A DNA stretch of 64,000 nt from Yersinia intermedia (GTDB lineage: Bacteria > Pseudomonadota > Gammaproteobacteria > Enterobacterales > Enterobacteriaceae): positions 2,666,001 through 2,730,000 of the forward strand of contig NZ_LR134116.1 of assembly GCF_900635455.1 (NCBI RefSeq), written 5' to 3'. The notes beneath the pieces were generated by a model. The model had not been told where the DNA came from, made no database searches, and worked only from the letters and a program-made list of their open reading frames with translations. The first letter of the stretch is position 1. Each line of letters starts with the position of its first letter. Made by a program: the position numbers and the translations under genes. This document shows, piece by piece, positions 34,439-44,444 of this stretch.

Positions 34439-36271
34439 TCAGTGTTTCAATGCATTGTAGATCTTTTCTGCCAATGCTTGTGAAATACTCGGCACTTTTG
34501 CAATTTCCTCGACGCTCGCATTAAGTAAAGGTTGCAGTCCCCCCATATACTTCAGCAAAATTTGCCGCCGTTTAGGGCCAACTCCCTCTATCGTTTCTAA
34601 TGCACTGGTATTTTTTACTTTAGAACGACGCTGTCTATGTCCGGTTATCGCATGATTATGCGAGTCATCACGAATATGTTGAATCAAATGCAATGCTGGT
34701 GAGTCTGGCGGCAACGAGAAACCCTCCCCTTGAGCCTCCAGAAACAATGTTTCCAACCCTGCTTTGCGATCACTGCCCTTGGCAACACCAACCAATAAAG
34801 GCTTTTGCTTATCCCAAGGAACAGTAAGAGAAGCAAATACGTCAAAAGCCTGAGATAACTGGCCTTTCCCGCCATCAATAAAAATAACATCAGGAATTTT
34901 TTTGTCATCTAATGCCTTACCATATCGGCGCTTAAGCACTTGAGACATAGCCGCATAATCATCACCGGGCGTTATACCACTAATATTGTAGCGCCTATAT
35001 TCCGAACGTACAGGACCATTTGCATCAAATACGACACAAGACGCAACAGTCTGCTCTCCCATCGTATGGCTGATATCAAAACACTCCATACGGTTGATCT
35101 CATCAATATTAAGAATCTTAGCTAGCTCTTTCATTCGCTGATGTATTGTTGACTGCTGTGATAAGCGAGTTATCAATGCGGTTGAGGCATTGGTGCGTGC
35201 AAGTTTAAGATAGCGTGCTCGGTCCCCCCTCGGGCGGCTTTGAATCTGAATTTTTCTTCCGGCCAGTTCAGAAAGTGAGGAGGCCAACAGATCCTTTTCC
35301 TCAAGGGTGAAATCCAGCAAAATCTCACCAGGAAGCGTTCGCCCTTGACTTCCTTGCAAGTAAAATTGCCCGACGAAGGTCTGGACCACTTCGCTTAGTT
35401 CAGTCCCTGCGGGAACTTTTGGGAAGTAACTTCGACTGCCCAGCACTTTTCCTTGTCGGATAAATAGCACATGAACGCAAGCTAATCCGGCATCAAACGC
35501 CACACCGATAACATCCAGATCTTCACTGTCGCCAGAAACAAACTGCTGTTCCGTAACACGCCTTACAGCCTGTATTTGATCTCGAATACGTGCCGCATCC
35601 TCGAAATGTAACAATTTACTGGCTTCTTCCATACGGGAAATCAGTTGTGTTAGCACCTGTTGGTCTTTGCCCGAAAGGAACAAACGCACATAATCGACCT
35701 GACGTTGATACTCGTCATCACTCACCAACCCCGCGACACAGGGGCCAGAACAGCGGCCAATCTGATACTGTAGACAAGGCCGCGAACGGTTGCGGTAGAC
35801 ACTGTTTTCACACTGTCTTACTGGAAAAAGTTTTTGCAATAATGCTAATGTTTCGCGGACAGCATAAGAGTTTGGGAACGGACCAAAGTACTCCCCCTTC
35901 TCATGCTTAGCTCCACGGTGAATTGCTAAGCGCGGATGAGTATCCGCACTCAAGAAAATAAGAGGATATGACTTATCATCACGCAACAATACGTTGTAAC
36001 GAGGCTGATAAAGCTTGATATAGTTATGCTCAAGCAGTAATGCTTCCGTTTCAGTATGCGTCACGGTCACATCAATTTGAGCAATATTCTTAACCAAGGT
36101 CTCCGTTTTTCGGCTGGCAACCTGAGCACGAAAATAGCTCGTCAGACGCTTCTTAAGGTCTTTTGCTTTACCAACATAAATAACTGTCCCCGTTTTATCA
36201 TACATACGGTAAACGCCAGGCTGGCTGGTGACAGTTTTCAAAAACTCTTTAGAATCAAAACAATCAGTCAC
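34439..36271 (-). CDS. uvrC: Excinuclease ABC subunit C UvrC
   Basis: Dual-incision endonuclease of nucleotide-excision repair. 610 residues, as in E. coli. Order of domains: GIY-YIG nuclease (residues about 16-95, [19 protein letters not shown]), UvrB-binding UVR motif near 205-240 ([21 protein letters not shown]), RNase H-like C-terminal nuclease with Asp residues (MECFDISH near 400; [10 protein letters not shown] near 465), and the tandem HhH at the end ([21 protein letters not shown]). Start ATG overlaps the uvrY 3' end by 8 bp, so the pair is translationally coupled. Confidence 0.98.
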   Translation of the reverse strand: MTDCFDSKEFLKTVTSQPGVYRMYDKTGTVIYVGKAKDLKKRLTSYFRAQVASRKTETLVKNIAQIDVTVTHTETEALLLEHNYIKLYQPRYNVLLRDDKSYPLIFLSADTHPRLAIHRGAKHEKGEYFGPFPNSYAVRETLALLQKLFPVRQCENSVYRNRSRPCLQYQIGRCSGPCVAGLVSDDEYQRQVDYVRLFLSGKDQQVLTQLISRMEEASKLLHFEDAARIRDQIQAVRRVTEQQFVSGDSEDLDVIGVAFDAGLACVHVLFIRQGKVLGSRSYFPKVPAGTELSEVVQTFVGQFYLQGSQGRTLPGEILLDFTLEEKDLLASSLSELAGRKIQIQSRPRGDRARYLKLARTNASTALITRLSQQSTIHQRMKELAKILNIDEINRMECFDISHTMGEQTVASCVVFDANGPVRSEYRRYNISGITPGDDYAAMSQVLKRRYGKALDDKKIPDVIFIDGGKGQLSQAFDVFASLTVPWDKQKPLLVGVAKGSDRKAGLETLFLEAQGEGFSLPPDSPALHLIQHIRDDSHNHAITGHRQRRSKVKNTSALETIEGVGPKRRQILLKYMGGLQPLLNASVEEIAKVPSISQALAEKIYNALKH

Positions 36272-36920
36272 TATTAGACAACGTCTCCGCGTTAAACAGA
36301 CCGTGCCGAATGGCCAGATGGGTCAATTCAACATCACCACTAATATTAAGTTTGCTAAACATCCGGTAGCGATAACTGTTCACCGTTTTCGGGCTCAGAT
36401 GAAGTTGCTCCGAGATGTCATTCACCTTTTGCCCTTTTGTGATCATCAGCATAATTTGTAACTCACGCTCTGATAAACAACTAAAAGGCGTCTCCACCGG
36501 AGGTTCCAACTGGCCCAGCGCCATCTGCTGTGCAATGTCAGAAGCTATGTAACGTTGCCCCGAATGAACAGCACGGATCGCCGTAACAACATCCTGAGGT
36601 GCCGCACCCTTGCTCAAATACCCACCGGCGCCAGCCTGCATGACTTTTGCGGGCAATGGGTTTTCAGTATGGATAGTTAGCATAATAACTTTAGTATCTG
36701 GAGAAAAACGCAAAATCTTGCGGGTTGCTTCCAACCCGCCGATACCGGGCATATTCATATCCATCAAAACGATATCGACAGCGTGGCTACGGCACCATTT
36801 TACCGCATCTTCACCACACTGCATCTCGCCCGCTATTTTGATACCCTTGATATCTTCAAGAATGCGTCGAATCCCTGCGCGCACCAGTTCGTGGTCATCA
36901 ACAAGAAGAACGCTAATCAA
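36264..36920 (-). CDS. uvrY: Response regulator UvrY (GacA/SirA orthologue)
   Basis: Partner of the sensor kinase BarA; it activates the Csr small RNAs that titrate CsrA. 218 residues. The receiver domain has LLVDDHE (6-12), phospho-acceptor Asp in [11 protein letters not shown] near 54, Thr in IMLTIHT and Lys in YLSKGAAP. The LuxR-type HTH is at 150-205 ([25 protein letters not shown]). uvrC follows with an 8-bp overlap, the conserved gammaproteobacterial arrangement. yecF is divergent, 688 bp upstream. Confidence 0.97.
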   Translation of the reverse strand: MISVLLVDDHELVRAGIRRILEDIKGIKIAGEMQCGEDAVKWCRSHAVDIVLMDMNMPGIGGLEATRKILRFSPDTKVIMLTIHTENPLPAKVMQAGAGGYLSKGAAPQDVVTAIRAVHSGQRYIASDIAQQMALGQLEPPVETPFSCLSERELQIMLMITKGQKVNDISEQLHLSPKTVNSYRYRMFSKLNISGDVELTHLAIRHGLFNAETLSNSD

Positions 36921-37608
36921 AGAAAATTCTCCAAAAATAAGGGAGTAACCTAATCACGCTATGTTTACGACAATGATATTACTTGTTTTCGGCCAAAGAA
37001 TGAATACAGAATAATTGCAAATTCATATCTATATTGTTTGACAGATATTATTTTTATCATCATTTTGACTATGTACATAAAATCGCTGACTTATCAATTA
37101 ACGACATGATAAAAAAGAAAAGTTTTTTTGAGAGTTTTCTTGGCACAGCGCCGTTTTTCATAAAAATGCTAATTGCTGACATTCTGAAAATTATTTTCAC
37201 GAAAAAAAGCACAACATATTGATACCACATAGGATCGGCTATTTCTACGCTATAGGAATTATTCTTAGTTTTGTTTATTTATTGTTTATCTCATATTCAC
37301 TCTCAAAATGAGTGATTTTTTGACACCAATTATGTATTCAGAAATGATATGATTTTTATGAACAAATCTTACTTAATTAAGATAATACTCACATGATCGT
37401 AGGAATCATCGTTCAAGCATTCACCTCCCTGCCCGCCACCAACCCAGTTTTTAACCACGAAATAAAGATTGAGCACAGGTTATCAAAGCTGACCATCAGT
37501 TTATGATATAATGGTATAACTGTTTAATAATGCCGCGAATGTTCACTGCGATGCTGGGTTAACCCAAATCACTTTGTCCACAGGCAAGCTCTCACTTCAG
37601 GAAAAAAA
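36921..37608. other. 688-bp intergenic region between uvrY and yecF
   Basis: Strongly AT-rich. It should hold the uvrY promoter and the yecF promoter. A plus-strand terminator-like hairpin lies in the middle (37297-37320) without a convincing gene before it. A short frame at 37106-37222 (MIKKKSFFESFLGTAPFFIK...) lacks a ribosome site. Confidence 0.5.
37297..37320 (+). terminator. Orphan Rho-independent terminator
   Basis: TCACTC, seven bases, GAGTGA, then TTTTT: a 6-bp stem followed by a U tract on the plus strand. No protein gene with a ribosome site ends here, so it might close a small RNA. Confidence 0.55.
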
Positions 37609-37833
37609 ATGAGTAATCCAGACTTTACCACTTCTGCTGACCCAGAAACTTTAGCAAATGAAGTTGCGTGCTTGAAAGCAACATTAACGCTAATGCTAAA
37701 AGCGATCGGCCAAGCCGATGCTGGGAAAGTAATCTTGAATATCGAACGTTCCATTGCCGGTATCGAAGACAGTGCTCAAGCTGAAGTTTTCACCAATACC
37801 CTTGCGCAAATCAAAAACGGCTATCGTCAATAA
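37609..37833 (+). CDS. yecF: DUF2594 family protein YecF
   Basis: 74-residue cytosolic protein of DUF2594, same place beside uvrY as E. coli yecF. The sequence [36 protein letters not shown] is helical with a heptad-like pattern, which suggests a small coiled-coil oligomer. CAGGAAAAAAA precedes the ATG. Function unknown. E. coli sdiA, next in that species, is absent here. Confidence 0.88.
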   Translation: MSNPDFTTSADPETLANEVACLKATLTLMLKAIGQADAGKVILNIERSIAGIEDSAQAEVFTNTLAQIKNGYRQ

Positions 37834-37944
37834 GCAACAAGATGCAATAGTCCTATTCTATTATGCTGCCAGATATAGGAATTTCTTTTTTTTCATTGAG
37901 ATATATTCTATTGGCAGCTTCTTTTTTAATCTTTCGAGATAGTG

Positions 37945-38283
37945 ATGGGACTGTTACTTAAAGCGTTAATCGGGGCTGCGGTTGTAGTATTGATTGGGTT
38001 ATTATCAAAGACACGCAATTACTATATTGCCGGTTTAATCCCACTATTCCCTACGTTTGCTCTCATCGCACACTATATTGTAGCCAGTGAACGTAGCATC
38101 GAAGCACTACGCACAACAATTATATTCGGCTTATGGGCTATAATTCCTTACATTATCTATTTGATATCACTTTATTTTCTAATTAACCATTTACGCTTAC
38201 CACTTGCCTTGACCGCTGCCGTTTTATGCTGGGTCATCGCTGCCTGGATACTCATATCCGTTTGGAGCCAATGGCACCGTTAG
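37945..38283 (+). CDS. GlpM family membrane protein
   Basis: 112 residues from ATG (a GTG stands one codon before). Four hydrophobic segments. The sequence LLSKTRNYYIAGLIPLFPTFALIAHYIV is the GlpM signature; in Pseudomonas GlpM was linked to alginate production. GAG lies 6 bp before the ATG. It follows yecF on the same strand with 111 bp between. Confidence 0.85.
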   Translation: MGLLLKALIGAAVVVLIGLLSKTRNYYIAGLIPLFPTFALIAHYIVASERSIEALRTTIIFGLWAIIPYIIYLISLYFLINHLRLPLALTAAVLCWVIAAWILISVWSQWHR

Positions 38284-38300
38284 CGAAAACCATACCATTT

Positions 38301-38555
38301 TCAGCGTAGTAGTAATAAAACGAGGGCATGAATAGCCAGCATGATCACAGAGAAGGTCAGGTTCAAATTACTGATAGATCTTGATCTTAATTCATCAGAA
38401 GGCTCATCACTTACTTGAATTTTTCTGATTCTGTAAACCCAGTACCCACCGAGCACCACAAAAAACAGAGCCAGAAACACTGCCAACAGTGGATACCCCC
38501 ACACCAGATACTCACTTAACCCTGCAATAGCAAACCAAAGAATGACAAAGACCAT
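38301..38555 (-). CDS. Unrecognised inner-membrane protein, three spans
   Basis: 84 residues from the ATG at 38555, which has AGGTGG at good spacing; an in-frame GTG at 38594 adds 13 residues but has its AAGGAG too near. Hydrophobic segments: VFVILWFAIAGLSEYLVWG, LLAVFLALFFVVLGGYWVYRI, and NLTFSVIMLAIHALVLLLL, with a basic/acidic loop (RKIQVSDEPSDELRSR) between. Convergent with glpM, 17 bp apart. Family not recognised. Confidence 0.65.
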   Translation of the reverse strand: MVFVILWFAIAGLSEYLVWGYPLLAVFLALFFVVLGGYWVYRIRKIQVSDEPSDELRSRSISNLNLTFSVIMLAIHALVLLLLR

Positions 38556-38949
38556 GATGAACCACCTAAAGTTTTGATACTTCGAGCTTAGCACACTCCT
38601 TAAAAACGATTAAGGCCCACAGACAAGATAAAGGAAGGGATGCGGAAAATATAAAATATCTGTCTAAAAACATCATAAACACCAGAATAACGTTAATAAA
38701 TAGTTAATTTAAAAATACAGCAGTATCAAACCCTCATAATTTTAAAGCAGAAGATAGAGCAATAACTAAATTATAAGACTAATCATCTGCACCTAATATA
38801 AAAAACGATAAAAAAGCCTAAAAATGTAACATTACTCTATGTTTTGTAATGACATGAAAAATGTTTAAAAAATTAAATTAAGTAGTTTTATTACATCAAG
38901 AATTCATGTCATTTGCCGTTATACATTATACCTAAATTTAATATGCGTA

Positions 38950-40527
38950 ATGTTTATGAAAAAGTTCTCCGACCTCTCCATTCTGACAAAGTTACTCTCA
39001 GGTTTCTCTGTCGTTATTGTCATGATGTTATTGCTAGGTGCAGTGGCCCTATCGCAGTTAAGCAATAATAACTCCAGACTGGAAGCTTACCGTGACAGTT
39101 GGTTACCAGGTGTTCGCTATGCATTAGAAATGCGGGGCGTCTTAGCAGAATTGCGCCTACAGCAAGTTCAGTACATCGCTTCATCGACAGAAAAAGAGCG
39201 TGAAGGGCATCGTCTGGAGATATTACAAGCTGTAGACAATTTCCGTGCTGCACAAGATAGGTTTATAAAATTACCGGAAGGTTACAATCACTCAATGTTA
39301 TTCAAGAGAATAACGTCAGATTTTGACCATTTCTCTCAGGCAAACAGTCTCGTTATTGATGCGGTTAATAATAATCAATTAGCTGAAGCCACTAAAATTA
39401 GTGGTGATACATCAAGAAAATACCGTACGCAGTTGATGAAAGATCTCGCTGAATTAGTCGTACTGGAAGTTCAGGGTGGAGAACAAGCTGCAACGGATGG
39501 TCAACAAAGTTTTAATACCGCCAAAAACGTACTCATCGCTTTATTACTTTTCGCTGTTTTCATCTCCGCACTGCTTGCGGTCATGATTGCCCGTAATTTG
39601 TCTCGTTTATTAGGGGGCGAACCGGCCTACGCGGTAGCTATTATGGGGCATATCGCAGCCGGGAATTTATCGACTGAAATAAAACTTCGCCCAGGAGATA
39701 ATCATAGCTTGCTGGCTTCTCTGAACATCATGAACCAGCAATTGAAGAAAACCATTAATGAGATCATGCACGGCAGTGAATCAATTTCTGTCGCCTCGAA
39801 TCAGATTGCTCAGGGAAATGCGGACTTATCACAACGAACTGAAGAGCAAGCATCCTCTCTGATTCAAACCTCCGCTAATATGCAAGAATTAACCCAAACT
39901 GTACGTCAGAATGCGGATAATGCCCGACAAGCAAGTGAGCTGGCGGTTAATACAGCAGCGACCGCGACTGAAGGCGGGGCTATTGTTGATGAAATGCTAC
40001 TTCGCATGCAGGAAATAACGAAAAGCTCGAAGAAGATTGTCGATATAATTGCTGTTATTGAAGGTATTGCCTTTCAAACCAATATATTAGCGCTAAATGC
40101 TGCAGTTGAAGCCGCACGAGCTGGCACTGAAGGTAAGGGATTTGCCGTTGTCGCAAGCGAAGTGCGCACTTTGGCTCAGAAAAGCGCAAATGCAGCCAAA
40201 GAGATAAAACAATTAATTGTCGGTACTGTTGAAAAAATTAATGCGGGTTCAGAACGCGCTGACCATGCCAGTCAAGCGATGGGCGAGATTGTCGATTCGG
40301 TGGGGAAAGTTGCCCATATTGTCGGGGAAATATCTACTGCATCACATGAACAACATATTGGTATTCAAGAGATCGGTATTGCCGTAGAGCAAATGGATCA
40401 AGTTACTCAACAAAATGCGGCGTTGGTTGAGCAGGCTGCTGCTGCTGCTCAATCATTAACTGAGCAAGGTGCAGAATTGCGTCAGATTATCCGCTTCTTT
40501 CAAATTAATCAGCCATCATTGAACTAA
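38950..40527 (+). CDS. Methyl-accepting chemotaxis protein
   Basis: 525 residues, transmembrane chemoreceptor. TM1 about 15-32 ([20 protein letters not shown]), periplasmic four-helix-bundle ligand domain (about 33-190), TM2 about 196-214 ([20 protein letters not shown]), HAMP (215-270) and a long cytoplasmic coiled coil with the CheA/CheW-binding hairpin [30 protein letters not shown] near 377-406. Methylation-helix Glu/Gln pairs are on both sides. The C-terminus ends [14 protein letters not shown], without an NWETF-type CheR-docking pentapeptide, so it would rely on other receptors for efficient methylation (inference). Ligand unknown. The 355 bp upstream (38595-38949) are AT-rich; no sigma-28 promoter was convincing. 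Confidence 0.95.
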   Translation: MFMKKFSDLSILTKLLSGFSVVIVMMLLLGAVALSQLSNNNSRLEAYRDSWLPGVRYALEMRGVLAELRLQQVQYIASSTEKEREGHRLEILQAVDNFRAAQDRFIKLPEGYNHSMLFKRITSDFDHFSQANSLVIDAVNNNQLAEATKISGDTSRKYRTQLMKDLAELVVLEVQGGEQAATDGQQSFNTAKNVLIALLLFAVFISALLAVMIARNLSRLLGGEPAYAVAIMGHIAAGNLSTEIKLRPGDNHSLLASLNIMNQQLKKTINEIMHGSESISVASNQIAQGNADLSQRTEEQASSLIQTSANMQELTQTVRQNADNARQASELAVNTAATATEGGAIVDEMLLRMQEITKSSKKIVDIIAVIEGIAFQTNILALNAAVEAARAGTEGKGFAVVASEVRTLAQKSANAAKEIKQLIVGTVEKINAGSERADHASQAMGEIVDSVGKVAHIVGEISTASHEQHIGIQEIGIAVEQMDQVTQQNAALVEQAAAAAQSLTEQGAELRQIIRFFQINQPSLN

Positions 40528-40541
40528 GAAAATAATGACTG

Positions 40542-40577
40542 AGCGCTAAGTCGTGCAAAACATAACGGCTTAGCGCT
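40542..40577. terminator. Bidirectional terminator between the chemoreceptor and amylase genes
   Basis: AGCGCTAAG and CTTAGCGCT form a 9-bp perfect stem, with an inner CGT/ACG continuation, 15 bp after the chemoreceptor stop and 53 bp after the amylase stop. Confidence 0.75.
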
Positions 40578-40629
40578 TCATTTAAGGTGATATTTCATCT
40601 TATTATATGAAAATGTTCATTCCCATTTG

Positions 40630-42117
40630 CTACAGAAGCTCTTTCAATACCCAAAGGCTAACACTCCCACCATTGACAGGGAATATTGCCCCACCACCCT
40701 CATCGGTAGTAATAATATCCTGACGATTACCTAAATAGTCAGCAAACTCTTTATTTTCAAAACCTTCGCCAAAGGTGATTGTTTTTTCACTTTCAGCACC
40801 ATTAGAAAGAATCACTACGCAACCCGGTGCCTCCGCCGTGCCTGCACGCACAAAAGCAATACAGTTTTTATCATCAAAATAATCAGTCTGTGCACCATGG
40901 GCAAAACGTTGCCTGGCTTGAATTAACGCCTCCAATTCAGCAACAACCGGCATTTCTATCTGATAAGTCCCCCCATCTTCGCCATTATCTTGATAATTAG
41001 CACCAAACAGGTCGGGATAAAAAATACATGGGATACCTTGTTCTCGGATTAAAATCAACGCGTAAGCTAAAGGCTTAAACCAAGGTTCTACCGGTGCTTC
41101 CAGTGATTGAAGTGGCTGAGTGTCATGATTGGCCACCAAAGTAATGGTATGTAACGGGTCAACTTCAAGCAAGGACCCGTTGAATATTTGCGTCAGGTCA
41201 AAATCTTCACCCTGTTTTGACGCTTCATGAAACGTGTGATGTAAAGCAACGTCGAACAACATTACATTGCCATCTACCCGTGCCAAATATTGTTGTAACT
41301 TTTCGATGTCAGGGGACCAATACTCCGCAATAATCAGTAAATCATGGTCTATTTCATTTTGTATATATTCTATCCACGCTTTAAAAAACCATGCTGGGAT
41401 ATGTTTTACTGCATCCAGTCTAAAACCATCAATTGGCAGTGTCTCCAGCAACCATTTTCCCCAGTATTTTAACTCCGACATGACGTCAGGGTTACGAAAA
41501 TCTATATCTGCCCCCATCAGATAGTCAAAATTACCTAACTCATCATCAACCTCTGTATTCCACCCCTCATCGCTGTAATCGTTTACTATCTTAAAAATAC
41601 CGTCATCTGAAGGTTCTTCAATATAATCGACTCCGGTAAAACACTGTTTATCCCAAACAAAGGATGAATAAATTTTATTGCGACCAGGAAAGGTAAAACG
41701 GGTGTAGGCTAGAGCGTCAATAATATCATCGTCTATTTCAGTTCGGTTGTCAGGATTGACTTTACGGACACTTACCTGTTCTTTTTCATCCGCCCCCATT
41801 TTGTGATTGAATACCACGTCAAAAAGAACTTTTATGCCATTTTCCTTCAATCGATTAATTGCATTCTGTAAACCTTCTCTATCGCCATATTTAGTTGCCT
41901 GAGTGCCCTTTTGATTGAATTCCCCTAAGTCAAACAGGTCATAGGTGTCATATCCTACAGAATATCCTCCTGAAGCACCTTTATATGCGGGAGGAAGCCA
42001 AACGATATTAATTCCTAGTTGGCTAATATGTGCAGCTTGCTCTGAGACTTCCTGCCATAACTTACCACCATCAGGATAGTACCAATGAAAAAACTGGAAA
42101 ATTGTCGGATTATTCAT
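40630..42117 (-). CDS. amyA: Cytoplasmic alpha-amylase (GH13, AmyA/AmyS-type)
   Basis: 495 residues without a signal peptide, like E. coli cytoplasmic AmyA; it cleaves alpha-1,4 bonds in maltodextrins or glycogen. GH13 boxes: [11 protein letters not shown] (region I, about 101), GFRLDAVKH with the nucleophile Asp (region II, about 231), IIAEYWSP with the acid Glu (region III, about 265) and VANHDTQP (region IV, about 328). The C-terminal beta domain ends [15 protein letters not shown]. It stands alone, convergent with the chemoreceptor. Confidence 0.95.
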   Translation of the reverse strand: MNNPTIFQFFHWYYPDGGKLWQEVSEQAAHISQLGINIVWLPPAYKGASGGYSVGYDTYDLFDLGEFNQKGTQATKYGDREGLQNAINRLKENGIKVLFDVVFNHKMGADEKEQVSVRKVNPDNRTEIDDDIIDALAYTRFTFPGRNKIYSSFVWDKQCFTGVDYIEEPSDDGIFKIVNDYSDEGWNTEVDDELGNFDYLMGADIDFRNPDVMSELKYWGKWLLETLPIDGFRLDAVKHIPAWFFKAWIEYIQNEIDHDLLIIAEYWSPDIEKLQQYLARVDGNVMLFDVALHHTFHEASKQGEDFDLTQIFNGSLLEVDPLHTITLVANHDTQPLQSLEAPVEPWFKPLAYALILIREQGIPCIFYPDLFGANYQDNGEDGGTYQIEMPVVAELEALIQARQRFAHGAQTDYFDDKNCIAFVRAGTAEAPGCVVILSNGAESEKTITFGEGFENKEFADYLGNRQDIITTDEGGGAIFPVNGGSVSLWVLKELL

Positions 42118-42261
42118 AGACTTGATGACTCCATTTAACCGTATATCTCACAGTATGGCCCACTTTATAAAAGTTGGATTGGTAATAAAGTAATAGACTG
42201 TGTATTCGTTTTAATAGTGAGTTAATGTAAGGTTTGCCAGCATTAACAAGAGGTAATTTAA

Positions 42262-42591
42262 ATGAGAATAGTGGATATCCCCTTCGGTATCACCGATTGG
42301 TCAGTAATAGAAAAAACTGAGCATAAAGGGGAGCAAGGGGTCGCCTACTGGCGAACACAGTTTTTCGGAAGTGTTCGAGTCCGTATGGTTGAGTACAGTG
42401 CCGGATACAACGCTGACCATTGGTGTTCTAAAGGGCATATTTTGCTATGCCTCGACGGCGAACTGAGCACTGAATTGAACGATGGTCGAGTTTTCGTATT
42501 GAAAGCAGGTATGAGTTATCAGGTTGCTGATGACGCAGAAGCACATCGTTCATCAACAGTCTCAGGGGCCAAACTTTTCATTGTCGATTGA
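42262..42591 (+). CDS. DHCW-motif cupin-fold protein
   Basis: 109 residues. Single cupin domain with the motif YNADHWCSKGHILLCLDGELSTEL (about 52-75), known in databases as a small cupin family of unknown substrate. His/Cys/His in DHWCSKGH could bind a metal. AGAGGT before the ATG. A long double hairpin follows the stop. Confidence 0.85.
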   Translation: MRIVDIPFGITDWSVIEKTEHKGEQGVAYWRTQFFGSVRVRMVEYSAGYNADHWCSKGHILLCLDGELSTELNDGRVFVLKAGMSYQVADDAEAHRSSTVSGAKLFIVD

Positions 42592-42604
42592 TACAGCTTT
42601 TGAA

Positions 42605-42670
42605 AATGCCTATGGGCCCGCTATATTCGGCTAGCAGTCAGTCCTTCGACTGTTAGCCAAAATAGGCATT
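42605..42670. terminator. Long branched hairpin between convergent genes
   Basis: Outer arms AATGCCTAT / ATAGGCATT (9 bp perfect) enclose an inner 11-bp stem (GGCTAGCAGTC / GACTGTTAGCC, one G-T pair). It lies between the cupin stop and the convergent membrane-protein stop and would serve both strands. Confidence 0.6.
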
Positions 42671-42671
42671 C

Positions 42672-43169
42672 TTACTGTCCTTCAGGCAATGAATCAACCG
42701 GATTATCAGGGTATAAGACCCGAATACGCCGCCTGACAATTTCAACCTGAAATGCTGCCATTATTGCAATCATGATCAGGATTTCACCAAATCCACCTTG
42801 CTCAGTCGGTTGATTATAAAGATATTGCAGTGTCCCTATAATCCATTTAGAACCAACCAGTAACAGAAATAAAGTTATCGTCAATGGTGTACCCTTGCAA
42901 AAAATACGTCCATCAGGTTCACGCCAAATCTCTATAAGGCGGCCTTGCAAAACACCAACAACAACACTAAATAAAACAGCGCTACCTAGAACTACCCAGG
43001 AAGTCATTGTAGCTGGCATATATGTTCCACCAACTACCAGACCGACCATCCCGTAAACCCAGGCCCATTTAAAACGGGCGGGGCCTAAAGACATCTCATG
43101 GCTGACCGACTGGCGGTACAATGCAAAGAGTGTTAGCACCAGAATAATCAGTATTTGTGCGGGAGTCAT
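42672..43169 (-). CDS. Unrecognised inner-membrane protein, CcdC/DUF1453-like
   Basis: 165 residues from the ATG at 43169, chosen because AAGGAGA stands 6-7 bp before it. Five hydrophobic segments (ILIILVLTLFALY; WVYGMVGLVVGGTY; WVVLGSAVLFSVVVGVLQG; ITLFLLLVGSKWIIGTL; ILIMIAIMAAFQVEIV) and a loop WREPDGRIFCKGTPL with the pattern of DUF1453/CcdC-like proteins. Function unknown; the family call is tentative. Confidence 0.65.
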   Translation of the reverse strand: MTPAQILIILVLTLFALYRQSVSHEMSLGPARFKWAWVYGMVGLVVGGTYMPATMTSWVVLGSAVLFSVVVGVLQGRLIEIWREPDGRIFCKGTPLTITLFLLLVGSKWIIGTLQYLYNQPTEQGGFGEILIMIAIMAAFQVEIVRRRIRVLYPDNPVDSLPEGQ

Positions 43170-43584
43170 CGCTATCTCCTTCAAGAGAAGCATCTAATCA
43201 GGGATAAAGTGCCTTAATCTGGCATAGTGACTACCTGCCCTCGCAGTATATTCACGCTTTATCAGTCTTTGGGAAACGCCAAACGGAAGGAACCCCTTCC
43301 AGAACGGTTAACCAAGGTCGTCAACACGCACTGTATAAAGTTTAGGCTATTTTCCGATAAATAACAGAATCCGAATAGTGATAATCTTATCCCACGGCCC
43401 ATATTAAATAGTTTTAACTATTCGATATTCTATTTCAATAGCATCTGGCTAATCTCAGACATCACGTATTTACAACGAAAGAATAACATTCGTTTCCCTC
43501 CTGCATATTTAATATCCTACTATTAGTGCTAAACTATTGATTATTTTCATTCAGTCGTTAGAAGTTAATTTAAAGGGAAAGCGA

Positions 43585-43740
43585 TATGACTCAGAATATT
43601 TATGACAATCAGGCTGTTTTCCAAATTATGTAAAACGTAACCGTTCCGTTGATAGATTAGCTGGCGCGCCAGCGTGGGAAACCATTCGTCAGATGTTGCC
43701 GCCGCTGTCAGTAGAATAAAATTGTAGATCTTGGTCGTTA
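43585..43740 (+). pseudogene. SAM-dependent methyltransferase, N-terminal remnant
   Basis: ATG with GGGAAA upstream and MTQNIYDNQAVF, then a frame loss at about 43620 and continuation as NYVKRNRSVDRLAGAPAWET and IRQMLPPLS, a second break, and KIVDLG. Joined together this follows the start of a class I methyltransferase (the YDNxxFF...NRSVxGLxGAPEW and VVDLGCGYG pattern). Nothing after motif I remains. Confidence 0.72.
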
Positions 43741-43831
43741 CAATTTGATCCACTCTCTCATTATAAACACCCTTAATAGGGTTAAATGACCTATAGTATA
43801 GATTGAATCTAACACGAGAAGGGAGTGCAGT

Positions 43832-43987
43832 ATGCCTGATAAAAATCACGAAGAAACAACAGTTAATGAAGGGTTAGCCAAAATTCATGAAGCTTCAGAA
43901 CAACTTACTGAAGAGCAAATTGAGCAGTTGGCTGAAGACGCCAAAGCAGCGGCCAGAGAAAATGTACAAAAACATACTCACGACTAG
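43832..43987 (+). CDS. Small acidic protein, unrecognised
   Basis: 51 residues, soluble and highly charged: MPDKNHEETTVNEGLAKIHE, then EASEQLTEEQIEQLAEDAKA and a His-containing tail. Probably helical. GAAGGGAG before the ATG is a strong ribosome site. It is 22 bp before the DUF1737 gene and probably co-transcribed with it. Confidence 0.7.
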   Translation: MPDKNHEETTVNEGLAKIHEASEQLTEEQIEQLAEDAKAAARENVQKHTHD

Positions 43988-44009
43988 TGAACTAAAATGA
44001 GGGTTGTAT

Positions 44010-44201
44010 ATGAACACTATACCGCCAGATGGATTACCGATGTACCGATTGATTACCGGCCCCGATGACTCATCATTTTGTAACCGAGTTTCAGATCAAT
44101 TGATGCTTGGTTATGTATTATACGGCTCCCCCTCAATCGCTTATGACACAGAGAAAAAGACGATAATTGCGGCACAAGCGATCATTTGGCCGGGGAATTG
44201 A
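44010..44201 (+). CDS. DUF1737 domain protein
   Basis: 63 residues from the ATG with GAGGG 6 bp before. The DUF1737 pattern YRLITGPDDSSFCNRVSDQLMLGYVLYGSPSIAYD and AQAIIW covers almost the whole protein. Function unknown; small soluble protein. The 243 bp after it up to the diguanylate cyclase gene show no gene. Confidence 0.85.
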   Translation: MNTIPPDGLPMYRLITGPDDSSFCNRVSDQLMLGYVLYGSPSIAYDTEKKTIIAAQAIIWPGN

Positions 44202-44444
44202 GTCTGATGACAGTGAACACTGCATGGTTATGGTTGCCAACGTGTGATGTTTTAAATCGACTTTTGGATTGAGTTTACGGCGACTAAGTGTTGTCTCATA
44301 GTTGATAAAATTCTTTATTTTTCAACGCGTTTATTTTCTTTTATGATACTAATTTGTGTCCATGCCAAATAATTATTGTTCACTGTAGCTAATCCTTGTT
44401 AGCAACCTTCTGCGCTTAGTGGGTAGGGTAAACCACAGGAGAGG

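Noticed and set aside
37034-37222. Frame upstream of the orphan terminator (starts at TTG)
   Set aside because: No ribosome site; composition reflects AT-rich DNA. A small RNA is as likely.
38640-38949. Sigma-28 flagellar promoter before the chemoreceptor gene
   Set aside because: GCCGTTAT resembles the -10 element, but no TAAA-type -35 stands at the right distance.
43658-43671. GCTGGCGCGCCAGC palindrome as an operator
   Set aside because: It lies inside the methyltransferase remnant and encodes the family's conserved LAGAPAW stretch, which explains it.
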